Positions 20,201 through 29,464 of a DNA stretch of 64,000 nucleotides are shown here, in pieces. The stretch covers positions 1-64,000 of the forward strand of contig OZ037932.1 in the NCBI GenBank assembly GCA_964035575.1. Reading direction: 5' to 3'. Source of the DNA: Rhynchopus sp. YZ270_cl-10 (Eukaryota > Euglenozoa > Diplonemea > Diplonemida > Diplonemidae). Position 1 is the stretch's first letter. Each line of letters starts with the position of its first letter. Below the pieces are notes generated by a model that was not told the origin of the DNA, searched no databases, and worked only from the letters and a program-made list of their open reading frames with translations. Position numbers and translations under genes: made by a program.

Positions 20201-22136
20201 GCATGTACACTGCCCATTTGTTGGTGATGCTCCCTTTAACAATAGGGTCCTCCTGCACAGTGAAGAGATTCGGGATTTCGCTCATGGCGTAGCGCGACCA
20301 CCCCCACTCGCCACGGTCCTTGTTGCGGTAGATAACTGACTCCATTCCTGTGTCTCTCTTTCTTGTGAGGCGGGATTTGAATGCTCCTCTCGCAGTGCTG
20401 AGCATCTGCACAAGAGTTCCGTCTGTCAGAGTCTTAACGTTTTGTGTGTTCATGTCTGTTGCGAGCTGTGCGACATTTCTTCCTGAGTCAGACGCTGTGT
20501 CTACACCACGCTGTCCCGCGTTGAGAGTCAAAACGAATGTGATTACCGTCAGCACCACCGCCATCGCCATGGAAAGCAGTGTGGATGACGTCGACAGGCT
20601 CACCCCTGTTGCATCCGGCATAGGCACAGTGGTTTTCCCTGCCCACCACGTTTTTGCAAGAATCGCAATCACCAACACGGGAATGAGAATGATCGATGCA
20701 ATCACCCCGGCCTGCTCCACAACAGAACTGTTATCCTTCTCCGGGTCCTTCACAAGGTCCACATCTGCCGGTGGAGAGGGGGTGACGGGGAGGGGAACGT
20801 GATCTGGTTTCAAAATCACAAGTTCACGTTCCCATGCGCTATCCCCCACTACCTCCCCGAGCTTCATGAAGGTAGCCAGCGCAATCATGTCGACAGGGTT
20901 CGCAGTGGTGGCGGTGGGAACGGCAAGCCCGTAAGAAGCACCTCTCACTCTGTCGGGGACGGTGTTGATCACAGCTTTCACCCCAGCCTTCTGCGCAGCA
21001 AGGATTGCGTCTGTTCTTGTGCATCCGTGAACGTGACCAGGCCCGAACATCACAATTCTCCCCTTCCAAGACTCGTTATAGTACCGCGGGTCGCAATAGT
21101 GTGACATGGTCCGCTGTTGGAAATAAATCACCTTTTCCTTCAAAGGGAAGTTTAAAGAAAGCGACAATTGTGTTTCAGCTCTTAACGGCGTGAGATCGTG
21201 GCTGTAGAGACAAGGCAAGTTTTCTCCCGTTGCAGGATCTTGGACTTGGAGGGGGCATGTGGTACACAGTCTGCGGGTTTCGTTTGAAAGCTTCGAGCAG
21301 AGGTCTTTGTGGGACATTTTCCATCCAGGGCATGTGTCCGACGCGTATTTTGAAGTATCAATCGAATCGATCCCTCCCAATGGGTCGAAGCTTTTCCCGC
21401 AGTTCGAAATCAGCCTCCCGTATGTGGTGATGTTGTGATCCGCCTTCGCATCTTTGATCGCTTGGAATAAGTTGTGCACAGGGAAGGAGAAGGCGTTGAA
21501 GACAGTCATGTTGTCGTACTGCGAGTTTGTCATTTTGTCGAAGGGCGGATAGTTCTCATTTTCTTCCTTCAGGTAGCTGGTGGAGGACATCATGTGGATT
21601 AGAGCAGGCGCGCCTTTGCTGTACGGCTCTGGAAGGGCATCACCTGCCCCGCCCCAACAGTTAGGTGTGAGCACGATTTTGTCCGACATATCGTCCATCG
21701 AAGACCACGACCCTGATCTGCACCCATCCTGCCCCCATCTCGTAGAGGTGGACACAAGGAGCTCCATTTCCTTCATGTGGTTCGGGTGATCTGGGGTCAA
21801 GTGGGACCCATCTGTGTGGGGAAGCATCTCGACCTCAGCAAGGCAGATACGTCTGCTGGTCCACTCCTCCCCAAGCCCTTTCGTCACCTCCAGTTCGTGT
21901 GCACATCCTCCGCAGGCCTCTGAGCGCTTTTTCCACATATCGGGGTCGCAAAGCGCCTCCTGGAACTTCGGGTTCCCGAGGATGGTGTCGTAGTCCCCGT
22001 CTCTGATGCCTTCGCCGTACCGAATCCTGTATGCTTCAGCGAAGGTGAAGTCGACGTTGTAGAGGCACATCTCTGGATCGACAGTACAACGCCTAGCGAC
22101 GAGGGTTGCCGTGAGAATCACGGCCAAAGCTGCCAT
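17229..22136 (-). CDS. Large receptor-type protein with LamG-like region and cyclase-fold domain
   Basis: One exon encodes 1635 aa. A signal peptide (MAALAVILTATL) precedes a Cys-rich ectodomain; the part around KIVMFGPGHVHGC-like GRIVMFGPG resembles a PA domain. Two membrane segments lie near 490-555. A Cache-like sensor (from about 560) is interrupted by a LamG/concanavalin-like stretch (about 880-1170). A third membrane segment (about 1230-1255) and HAMP-like linker follow, then a class III nucleotidyl cyclase fold (about 1395-1550). The cyclase keeps FSGDRVLITF and MRRYTMLG. However, the first metal Asp position reads VNVKGF (Asn), and the VNxAxR motif reads VAWVHGL, so the transition-state Asn and Arg are missing. 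It is therefore probably a signalling pseudo-cyclase or very divergent. A pyrimidine tract ending CACAG at 22166 lies 29 nt before the ATG. Confidence 0.85.
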   Translation of the reverse strand: MAALAVILTATLVARRCTVDPEMCLYNVDFTFAEAYRIRYGEGIRDGDYDTILGNPKFQEALCDPDMWKKRSEACGGCAHELEVTKGLGEEWTSRRICLAEVEMLPHTDGSHLTPDHPNHMKEMELLVSTSTRWGQDGCRSGSWSSMDDMSDKIVLTPNCWGGAGDALPEPYSKGAPALIHMMSSTSYLKEENENYPPFDKMTNSQYDNMTVFNAFSFPVHNLFQAIKDAKADHNITTYGRLISNCGKSFDPLGGIDSIDTSKYASDTCPGWKMSHKDLCSKLSNETRRLCTTCPLQVQDPATGENLPCLYSHDLTPLRAETQLSLSLNFPLKEKVIYFQQRTMSHYCDPRYYNESWKGRIVMFGPGHVHGCTRTDAILAAQKAGVKAVINTVPDRVRGASYGLAVPTATTANPVDMIALATFMKLGEVVGDSAWERELVILKPDHVPLPVTPSPPADVDLVKDPEKDNSSVVEQAGVIASIILIPVLVIAILAKTWWAGKTTVPMPDATGVSLSTSSTLLSMAMAVVLTVITFVLTLNAGQRGVDTASDSGRNVAQLATDMNTQNVKTLTDGTLVQMLSTARGAFKSRLTRKRDTGMESVIYRNKDRGEWGWSRYAMSEIPNLFTVQEDPIVKGSITNKWAVYMREGGYLDSEGHRNSNYDYSRTVSSSGSKDLYDPLTKLWYSDIPKDQNYTALWLVNTYQADLDVEGRFEFSQYQMRSPSWKGNYGPFISYVKAFNTGGLPLGHYVVSEPFFHYSYAVQASLESHISRNPLAENMSFCFYREDGVIFAMTPGTDDSFQSLDYFGPFLGGSWWWDPSGDPEKSEDNTVGYSLTTVWNTRQPEINAMANLFMQKFGTIVAKKNVEGGTTAVTETFDQKEYVSLTTDVIFHVNFDGNQNDVSGTNWDTRVQCDDVNSTACASFKTQGKFGGSLALDGKGTFLVLPYLTQRTPRVAATKKSTQTGEWMSENLSYNDSAVHDGVDDVIMTWANSDGTIKRPVIRERFHLGQEHSISMWVKPSTSMTQTKQKNATLFADTNDHLAASYRLTGDAQLLIAANIFGCITEPVEGGLPTDEWTHIVVSVSFAKKRLYCSVSLNGKLHSLAPVSFKIDMPYYLHSYRIGQNFAGEVDELRFHNRTMSDDDAESMHANSRLAPVKSKMFSTVAIGIDSHKISAGFPAMVYSLSVPNSDIVREAEAAAERLKRNLETEQDNTNKQLHQNSMETVCIVLVVLLIAALLFITFNHLLTKPFAAFAVEIDAVAQIDVDGMEATDISSILLEINVMAKAMNTLVKNMKEFKSFMPLSMQECVQGEDSSQDQEESVPGNGTGSVLSRHSSRSRRSRRDSANRTMTSEETFAIRSNYHNKAREATELLVANLMKRKMSFLCVNVKGFLRSMNGASERDVIQGHSGYIQHCIDSSQTRGGLPETFSGDRVLITFNGVKSCSGHPEAAAEVSLLIRDKWPEGYGEGVNMSLASGSVRAGNIGAQAMRRYTMLGSTVAWVHGLERYGAYNNIKIAADSLFAEMVKGRFEHRHFSAILCPKHSTRTVIVTAFQAIVRCTDDEWMYQLENATKLSSNGAYNSWVECLVKAKWEEARKLLEKEDLMHLTAADVNFGDMKNSLLTECFTPEDVKYLC

Positions 22137-22164
22137 TGTGGGGTTTTCAAACTCTCCTCACCTA

Positions 22165-22190
22165 TCTGTGTGTGTGAGTGTGAGGGAATG
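22165..22190 (-). promoter_or_regulatory. Putative splice acceptor for the receptor mRNA
   Basis: On the minus strand, CCCTCACACTCACACACACAG immediately precedes ATAGG, 29 nt upstream of the ATG. This pyrimidine-rich AG fits either a trans-splice site or a 5' UTR intron end. Similar CACAG/AACAG sites precede the genes starting at 24454, 28066, 55725 and 59772. Confidence 0.45.
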
Positions 22191-23212
22191 GGGAAAGGTT
22201 GTTGTTATTCTGAAACTGGTTCGGGGGCTTGAGGCGGGGCTGGGGTGCTTCTTGCGCAACACGGCATGCTGGGGGTGAGGAGAGGGGAAGGGAAACGATA
22301 AACAGTCAGAAGCGGTGTGTGTGTGCCACGTGGCACGACGTTTCTCTGCAACCTTCTGTGGGAAGTACCCCACTTTGAAGCTGCATCCTTAAGTCACTCA
22401 TATATTTTTAACAGTGTGGTTTGAAACCCAAGCTTTGAAATTGAAAGGAAAACATGAGCAGAAATTCCGTGCAACAGAAAACCGCAGGACTCATTCAATA
22501 AAGCACTGTGGGCTCCCCTTTTGGAGACATAGCTTGACACTGAGGAGGCATGTCTTGAGGATGCCCTACAGAAGTAAAGGGGAAATGATGGTGTGAGAAG
22601 TGGTATTACTTCTGTTCAGAATACTCAAGTGAAAGAGCTGGGCAATACTGGAGCACATGACTCTAACTGAGGAAACATATCAAACAGAAGCACAAAAAAA
22701 ATGATTAATGTCGATTTGACGTGGCTAGGGACTTAGCCACACACATACAACGATGAGAAAACAAATCGAAGCAATCTGCGAACATAGCGTACTTGGTGCA
22801 ATGTTACACATACATGACTGCAGCGCAGAGAAGGTCCGTGTCATGGTCAGTAGGTGAGTTAGGGTGGTGGGTATTCATTTGCTCCTGGGCAGCGAACTGG
22901 CAACGTGCAGTTGCCGTTCCTGCAGGGCAAGGAATCAAGTCAATTATCTAAGAATGCGAGCTTGTGCACAACTGGACAAACTGCACTTCCAAAGCATTAT
23001 CGAATGCGAAGAGAAAGACGGAAACAATATTGAACGAAAACGAATGTATAAACAAGAGCTTGCGAGTTATCTGCAAGACGTCCCACAAGCATGAACATGT
23101 ATACTGCAACCGGTGCAACAGAATACTGTGGGTTTAGCGATTGACCGCCAAGGTGCCTCCAGGGAAGCCCGAGGCGTGTGAGTTGATTGAAACGAGCAAA
23201 AATATGCAGAGT
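22191..23212. other. Gene-free spacer
   Basis: No supported coding region or structured repeat was recognised here. Base composition is mixed rather than homopolymer-rich. Confidence 0.4.
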
Positions 23213-23709
23213 TCACCCTCTCAAGAAAGGGTAGTGTTCGCTGGAGGGGCCAAAAAAATGCTTCACTCCAAAAAGCGCAAGGTAGAAGACGCACACAGCG
23301 AGTACGAGACCCGAGCAGCACACAACGATGAACACCCACGAGGCTGTGCTGGAGACCGAGGTGTCTGGAAGGGGCTCGCAGATCGCAAACTCATCAGTGT
23401 CGCTGTAGCGCTGTGCGGGTCCACAGTCATTTCCACCTACCACAACCATCGTAGGGTCTGCGTAGGACGCATTGCTGCCGGCAGTGATGAGCGCACACAA
23501 CGTAGGGAGGCACTGCGCAACTGTATCGGACGATGCGAGCACCTCCCCAGGTGGACAGACCCCCGCCGCAGATACGTTGACCCTCGAGCAGTCTGCTGCT
23601 TCCGCGTTCTGTTGAGAAAGGGTGGTTTTTTTGCAGTTCCAATAAGTGACCATACCTGCAACACACCACTCACGATGAACGCGAAGAGGATCGCCGAAAC
23701 ATGATCCAT
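23213..23709 (-). CDS. Small type I membrane protein, two exons
   Basis: Exon 1 (23656-23709) encodes MDHVSAILFAFIVSGVLQ, a signal peptide. A 47-nt intron (23609-23655) starts GTATGG and ends CTCAACAG. Exon 2 (23213-23608) continues in frame with NAEAADC, giving 149 aa. The mature ectodomain is short with six or so Cys and an Asn-glycosylation-type NAS. A membrane segment (WVFIVVCCSGLVLAVCVFYL) follows, with a short basic/aromatic tail ending FLRG. No family is recognised. Splicing is supported because it joins a signal peptide to an otherwise headless ectodomain at consensus sites. The same region read without splicing gives only GTG/CTG-initiated frames. Confidence 0.72.
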
Positions 23710-23956
23710 ATTTAGGTGTGGGAATCTGTCAGTTGATGAATATGTGGTATCTACAAAGAAGAAAATGATGAAGGTTGTTTTGAACGTTGCTTTTTTTTGT
23801 TTTGTTTTTCCTGATTCTAATTCACTTGAACACCGAACGGACGGACGGACACATGCACGCCCTATAATGCTGACGGTCTCATCAAGACTCATGCCAAACC
23901 TCCTTTGTAAACGCCAAACACAAACTCAACCAAACCCATATTTCGCGCAACGATGG

Positions 23957-24454
23957 TTAATACCCTTCATCACTCGTTGTCACTGTGACACCGGGGATTG
24001 CCTCGCGCATCACGTCCGCTGTGATGTCGTGCTTGTATGCACCCTGCCAGGGGAATCCGTACGAAAACCCGTACACATGCGCCTCGTTTTGCGCCTTTTT
24101 GTAGTCGATCCTACCGCCACCTAGGACTTCGTACTGGATCTCGCGCTCGCCGAGAAGACGGCAGGTGGGGTTTGCTGCGTCTGCATGGTAGGAAGCAGCA
24201 GGGTTGCCGCGCACGAGGTAGCGCGCACCACCGTTGAGCTGTATGAGGACGTACTTCTGCACGCCGTCCGAGATCTCGCACGAAGGGATGTCTGCGTCTG
24301 CGCTCGCACCCCCTGCGCCACCTGCACCGCCCCGCATGGCGGCCGCTCTCGCCTGGTCAGCAGCATTAGTTGTGGCCATCGAAACCTGCCTTCTCTGCAC
24401 GTTCTGCAGCTGCCCCTTTGCAAACTGAAAAAAGCTTCGCTGATACACACTCAT
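23957..24454 (-). CDS. PHPT1/Janus-type protein phosphohistidine phosphatase
   Basis: The frame encodes 165 aa from the ATG at 24454. From about residue 60 it matches the 14-kDa phosphohistidine phosphatase family: DGVQKYVLIQL, the catalytic-His motif SYHAD (His90, equivalent to His53 of the human enzyme), YEVLGGGRI, HVYGFSYGF and a terminal DEGY. The family removes phosphate from protein histidines. Compared with the roughly 125-residue animal protein it has an extra N-terminus of about 55 residues. The first 25 are basic and free of acidic residues (MSVYQRSFFQFAKGQLQNVQ), so mitochondrial targeting is possible. An in-frame ATG at Met26 (MATTNAADQ) is an alternative start. AACAG ends one base upstream of the ATG, a possible splice acceptor. 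Confidence 0.92.
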   Translation of the reverse strand: MSVYQRSFFQFAKGQLQNVQRRQVSMATTNAADQARAAAMRGGAGGAGGASADADIPSCEISDGVQKYVLIQLNGGARYLVRGNPAASYHADAANPTCRLLGEREIQYEVLGGGRIDYKKAQNEAHVYGFSYGFPWQGAYKHDITADVMREAIPGVTVTTSDEGY

Positions 24455-25290
24455 CCTGTTTTTTGAAACAGTGGTTTTGATATTAGACAATAAAAATGAA
24501 GAGGCGAGAGGGAGGTGTTCTTTTGGGAAAATACTCGGGGGTGGTGGACCCCCAAAAACTGTGGATACATTGCACAAAGATGACATAAAATATTTACAGC
24601 GTGAAGGCAGGGGAGACGAGAGAATGGGGGATGTGTGGCAAAAAGAAAAAAGAAAAGTTTGTAAGATGCTCCTGAGCCTCTCTGTGCTTAGTCACCTTTG
24701 AAAAAAAAGCACCACACATGAAAGAGCATTTGGCTCTTCTCGCTTTACAGCATAGGAAAGACGAACATTAGCAAAAGCGTTTTGTGACACATTATTCCAA
24801 AATCCAAATGCCAATGAACAAAACTAATATAAAAAAATACAGTTTCTGGATGAGTTCTTCAGGAACCCGTCCACACGAGGAAACAGATGAAAGGAAAATA
24901 GCGGCACATTTTAATGTTGCTAAGCGAAATGAAGAACAAATTGACATTCATACTTTTCTGGCTTGTACACCAGACTAGAACACAACGAGTCATAATATTT
25001 TTTTTTATTTTTTGCGGGATCTCTCTGTTGTTAGCGGAGAGAGACCATTCAGGACACCTCTTGTGCGCTCCAACAGAAGAAAAAAACGCTTCTTCTGAAT
25101 TTACGAGCTTTTTGCAAAACAATTAAGGACACAATTAGAGAATATGACGACATTCTTTGGTACAAAAAAAAAAAAAAAAAGGAACCTCACACAAAAAACA
25201 AAACGCAATAAAAATATAAAAAGGGCAAAAAACGGCCAAACACCTCTAAGACACGACACCAGAACCATCCAAGAATCTGCAGTCTTAAAC
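24455..25290. other. Gene-free spacer
   Basis: The spacer is A-rich, with a family A hairpin at 24663-24698 and poly-A runs near 25165. No gene is recognised. Confidence 0.5.
24663..24698. repeat. Family A two-helix hairpin
   Basis: AAGATG pairs with CACCTT (one A-C mismatch), and CTGAGC pairs with GCTTAG by way of a G-U. This preserves the inner stem that is CTAAGC/GCTTAG in the 48685 copy. The preceding AAAGTTTGT is shared with that copy. Confidence 0.7.
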
Positions 25291-26538
25291 TCACACCAAA
25301 TACAAAGGCTTCCCTGTGCGCAGTGGGGGTACTGGCGGGCCCCCTCTGGGCGAGTACGCGGGGGTCATATTGGGCGCTATTGGTGGAATCGGCTTCCGTG
25401 AAAGCGACGTTGGCGACGTGCGCTCGTCTATGATCTGTATCGCGTCGGCGAGCTGCGAAAGCACTGACGCACCCGACCCTGTGCGCGAGATGCGCGGCTT
25501 AGGCACAGACCGACCACCTGCCCCGTGCGGTTCGCCTGTTGTAGGACACCTTCGCTCCAACGCCACTGAACCCCCACAGTCTGGACAGCGTGGCGACGCA
25601 CGCCGCAAGGACTCACCTGGCCGCAACGACAGATAGTCCCCCACACCACTGCGTCCAGACATGCGCCGTGTGGATGGGTACGCTTCGTACGTCGGATGCG
25701 ACGTCTGCAACGTGATCAGCACCATCGTTCCACGCGGCGGTCGGTCCAACGCAGTGAAGGCCTCCTCCCCACGGAAGATGGCGACATTCGAGACTGCGCG
25801 GATGACCTCTCCAGGCCGCACGCCAGCCTCCTCTGCCGGTGAGTTACGGCGCACAGCAGTGACACGGGTGCCCTCGAGGGTCATACCCTGCGTGGGATCT
25901 CCGTCGGTCCTAGTGAGGGTCACATAGCGTGCGTTGTCGGCACTCTTCAGGTTGCTGACCAACATCGGGAGGTCACCCCACGGGTCGCAGAAGGCAACCG
26001 GTACGCGCAGTGTATCAGCCTCCTGCACGACCTGCCCGCAGACGATGCCGGTGACGCCGTTGAGGGGTGCCCACTGTGCGGAGGTGAGGTTGTGCGCCTC
26101 GACGAGGGTTCCTTCTTTGAACATGAAGGCGATGCCGGAGTGGTCGACCGTAGAGGCTTTGTGCTGTGCGCTGTGCATGCGTGCTTCCGATGAGGCTGCA
26201 AGGTTCTGCAGGAGGAGCGGCACCGTGCCCCACGGTGCGGGGAAGCGTATGGGGATGCGGCCGTGCTCGTCGATGCCGCCCACCACCTCACCTGGGGTGT
26301 CGTTCAGTGGCCGCCAGTCAGAGGCTGACAGGCCCACTGCGCTCACAGGCGCACCATACGCGACGTTCATGTGTGTCGGTGTTAAGTACCTAATCGCGAC
26401 AGTCAGGATCTCATCGCTCGTAACCTGCACCCGTGCCTCCTGGTTGTCGCACCACTCAACAACACCCAAACTGTCGTTCCAGTCCTCCCACTGCGCACCC
26501 TCCAATCCTCGGATTTCCACGACATCAGAAACCCTCAT
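25291..26538 (-). CDS. SH3-like module and PDZ domain protein
   Basis: The frame encodes 415 aa from MRVSDVVEIRGL (ATG at 26538); upstream in-frame sequence lacks another good start. Three diverged copies of an SH3-like module occupy about 5-48, 65-110 and 145-195. Each has a V-x-x-x-x-L, W-x-x-L-N-D/G, G-x-V pattern. A PDZ domain covers about 204-278, with GTRVTAVRRNSPAEEAGVRP and GEVIRAV typical of its core. A CPDCGG...C...H cluster at 318-338 could bind zinc. The C-terminus is Pro/Ser-rich and probably disordered. The role is probably scaffolding. It heads a same-strand group with the genes at 27047 and 29465, which carry the same module. Confidence 0.82.
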   Translation of the reverse strand: MRVSDVVEIRGLEGAQWEDWNDSLGVVEWCDNQEARVQVTSDEILTVAIRYLTPTHMNVAYGAPVSAVGLSASDWRPLNDTPGEVVGGIDEHGRIPIRFPAPWGTVPLLLQNLAASSEARMHSAQHKASTVDHSGIAFMFKEGTLVEAHNLTSAQWAPLNGVTGIVCGQVVQEADTLRVPVAFCDPWGDLPMLVSNLKSADNARYVTLTRTDGDPTQGMTLEGTRVTAVRRNSPAEEAGVRPGEVIRAVSNVAIFRGEEAFTALDRPPRGTMVLITLQTSHPTYEAYPSTRRMSGRSGVGDYLSLRPGESLRRASPRCPDCGGSVALERRCPTTGEPHGAGGRSVPKPRISRTGSGASVLSQLADAIQIIDERTSPTSLSRKPIPPIAPNMTPAYSPRGGPPVPPLRTGKPLYLV

Positions 26539-27046
26539 TGATTCATAAAAAAAAACGCAACAAAAAAGGTTGAAGAAAAAGAGGGGCGCCTGTGTTGTGT
26601 GAAGGTGGAGGGAAGCCCTTGCAGAATGGAATTCTAGCAAAGAAGTGGACTTCGGGGTGTTCAGGGGGGAGTACCGGGGTGCGGGAAAAACAGCTTCGTA
26701 TTTTCATTTTTTTCAACCTCTTGTTGTCTTTACAATTCTAAGGGGGGTGTTTCAGTGCACGAAGTACTTGTCATGGCCATGACAGGTGAAAATGTATGAC
26801 AGGTAGCGTCTGTCATTATTACTAGTAATATTTAGGCATATCAGTAATAAAGAGTACCAGTAATGCCACCTGTCATATCACCTGACATGTCCATGACCAG
26901 TACGCCGTGTGGGGGTTAACAAAAAATCTAAATCCGGAAAAAAGAAAAGCAACTGAAAATGGGTAGCCCTCTTCTCTGCGATAGGACAAAACCTCACATT
27001 CTTCTATTCAAAAATCTAAAAGTACAATCAACCTTTCCAACTCTTC
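26539..27046. other. Spacer with foldback repeat
   Basis: Apart from the foldback at 26758-26909, the spacer is AT-rich without recognisable features. The end close to 26538 holds CAACACAG, a possible splice acceptor for the PDZ gene. Confidence 0.5.
26758..26909. repeat. Foldback (long imperfect inverted repeat)
   Basis: The left arm CACGAAGTACTTGTCATGG, CATGACAGGTG and TATGACAGGT is matched by the complement of the right arm, which reads CACGGCGTACTGGTCATGG, CATGTCAGGTG and TATGACAGGT. The arms are about 55-60 nt around a TA-rich centre. It could be a MITE or yield a long RNA hairpin. The TGACAGGT core recurs at 33620, 35600, 48060 and 49610. Confidence 0.75.
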
Positions 27047-28066
27047 TCACCTCCTAAAATCTCGCTCCAAGGCTTGCAAGAAGGCGGGCTGTGTGGAGGG
27101 CGGCTGTGAGAGGATGGGGTAGGATAAAGGGTCGCTTCGGACCTGTCCACGTGGCGGTGAGAATGACGCACGAGCGAAGATGTTGTTGTAGACGCCTGGT
27201 GCACCTGCGGTCACTTGCCCACCACCACCACTCTTCCCCGCGTTGTATGCAGTATGGTAGTTGTGTCCTGCAAGCAGCTCCCCAGCACGGCCACCCTCAC
27301 CACCCGCAAGCGATACACCAACGCGCCCGCCACCTGCAATGCGTGTCCCCTCCAGCTCAGCGCGGAGGTGGCTGTTCTCCTCTGCCACGCGTCCGAGGTG
27401 CACCATCAACTCACTCTCGCGGGCGGTGATCGTGTCCCCTCCGTACGACACCACATTCCGCATGGGAGGGAGCGGCTGTAGGTGCGACACTGAGCGGCTG
27501 CGGTACGGCGACGCTGCCTGCTGTGCGTACACTTCGTTCTGTGGGTGCACCATAGGCGCTGCCTGCGCGTTTGGCGGCGGTGCAGGTAATCGGGTCGGCG
27601 GCTGGTTGAGCCCTGTCTCCACCAACGTGCCGTAGAGTGGGTTGCGCTGCGCAGAGACGTTCGTGTCGTATCGTGCAACGTGGGTTTGAACGGATGCGGG
27701 GCTCGCACTGCGTGGGGGTCGCGTTCCCGTTGACTGAATGGCACGCCATTCGTAGGCATCGCGTGCACGGTTCGTACCAACAAAGGAGGTCGTGCTGCCT
27801 GGGGTGGCGGGCTGTGCAGTTGGTGCCAGCTGTGCGCTTGGGGGTGGCTGCCCAACAAGCTTCGTCGGGCTGTTGCTCAGACTTCGCCCAGAAGCGTCAG
27901 ACAGGTTTGTCGGAAGGACAGGCACAATCTCCCCCTTCCCCATGTCCACAAGAATACCTCCGTCCTGCCGCTTCCCTATCACTCTTCCAATTTTGCCGTT
28001 CAGATGTGTGTGCCCCACTAGCCCGTGGATCTGCACAATGTCGCCATTCACCGCGACGTACCCCAT
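27047..28066 (-). CDS. SH3-like module protein with disordered tail
   Basis: The frame encodes 339 aa from the ATG at 28066. Residues 1-58 form a single SH3-like module (GDIVQIHGL, LNGKIGRVIGKRQ, ILVDMGKGE, PVLPTNL). It is closely similar to residues 12-66 of the 29465 gene. The rest is Pro/Ala/Gln-rich with a short possible coiled coil (SELMVHLGRVAEENSHLRAE) and a Gly-rich stretch. No catalytic motif is seen. AAACAG lies 16 nt before the start. The function is unknown; such modules usually mediate binding. Confidence 0.75.
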   Translation of the reverse strand: MGYVAVNGDIVQIHGLVGHTHLNGKIGRVIGKRQDGGILVDMGKGEIVPVLPTNLSDASGRSLSNSPTKLVGQPPPSAQLAPTAQPATPGSTTSFVGTNRARDAYEWRAIQSTGTRPPRSASPASVQTHVARYDTNVSAQRNPLYGTLVETGLNQPPTRLPAPPPNAQAAPMVHPQNEVYAQQAASPYRSRSVSHLQPLPPMRNVVSYGGDTITARESELMVHLGRVAEENSHLRAELEGTRIAGGGRVGVSLAGGEGGRAGELLAGHNYHTAYNAGKSGGGGQVTAGAPGVYNNIFARASFSPPRGQVRSDPLSYPILSQPPSTQPAFLQALERDFRR

Positions 28067-28082
28067 ATTATGTGGCTTCCTT

Positions 28083-29464
28083 CTGTTTCGTGATTTAAGC
28101 TAAGGCAAGAGAGGCAAAAAAGAGAAAGAGGTCAAGAGAAGAAGGAATAGGGAGGGGTGTCTGTATTAGAACGACGTAACTAATTGTCACTTTTATTTTA
28201 TTGAAAAACAGCAACCCCCCCCTGGCATGTATGATGTTCGTATGTATGTGGCTGTAAACGAGTCCTAGCAAGTCTTTTGTCATTTGGCCAAAGGGGGACG
28301 TTGTCCACCTGAGTAAGGCCAAAAGGCTTAGACCTAACGTACGCCTGAGAGGCGTGTGTTGAGGATCCGTTCTCGGAATAAGGAAACAATTCAAAAGACA
28401 AAATGATCTTTTTGAACTGAAAAAAAAAGGCTAAAAAAAGAATGAAGAAAATATTGGACTTGAAAAAGGAATGTTGAAACAGAAGTTGAAAAGATGACCC
28501 TCATCCCTATGATCTAGTGTGAGTCACCTTCCGCAGAACCCGCGTTTGTCAACAAAGCTTCTCCAGTTCGTTCCAGCTTATCCTTTTTTCTTGCACCGCG
28601 CTCCCCCGGTGGCAAAAAAAATTGAAAAAAGCTGGACTCGAAATTCTGACTCAATAAACAGAGCCGCAAAAAAAGATGTAGTGACCTTGATAATGTACAG
28701 TTTTCTGTGCATAAAAAAAGGGGGGTTGTTCACAAAAAAAGGTTCACAAAAAACAAAAAACAGAAGTTTGGGATAGAACTTGGATAACAATTTACTTTAT
28801 GGGGTGTCCCCAACCCCGGTGAAATCCGGGCGAAATCGGGCGAAATCGGGTGAAATTGGGTTCAGGTGGGCACAGGTGGGCCCAGGTGGGCTCTAGGGGG
28901 GCGATTGTGGGCTGGTCGCGGGACACCACACTTGAGGAAATAAAACCAAAAAAAAAAAAGGAATAGTCATTGAGGCACCTCCTGACTATGATAAGATGCC
29001 AGCCATCCGGATGAAAGCAACAGAAGGATTCATGAGACAACAATTTTGTTTACTTACTACTTTGGCAAACACACTGTCAGTAAGCAAGAAAAGGTGCCAC
29101 ATGTACTCCAAGACAAAAAAAAGAAGAAGGCTGAAAGATGTGCATCAGAACAAAATTTCTGAAGGTGCACGGAGCACAAAAAGATTGGCACTAATAAGTC
29201 CGGCTGCGGTGATTACCGCAAAAAGGCATCAAAAAAACGTGGGTTAGAAACTGAACGAATGTTTAGAAACAAACAATAAGCATCATGGGCAGCCCACGTG
29301 TACCGTGCTCTCTTGGTGCGTTATTGAAAAAAAATAAAAGGGTCCCTTCCCCCCAACACAACCTCTCTCCTCCCCCAGAAAGTGAAAAAAACGGGCTCAA
29401 AAACTTTATTTTTTTAACAAAAGATCCCACCCGATCCTCACATTCTATTTTCAAAAAAAAAAAA
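28083..29464. other. Spacer with small repeats
   Basis: At 28802-28926, GGTGTCCC and GGGACACC bracket a tract of 10-bp units (CGGGCGAAAT, then GGGCNCAGGT). At 28972-29030 is family 2 copy 2. Poly-A runs border the 29465 gene. No further gene is recognised. Confidence 0.5.
28972..29030. repeat. Dispersed repeat family 2, copy 2
   Basis: GAGGCACCTCCTGACTATGA, then GATGCCAGCCATCCGGATGA and AAGCAACAGAAG. It matches the copies at 10421 and 35874 most closely. Confidence 0.65.
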
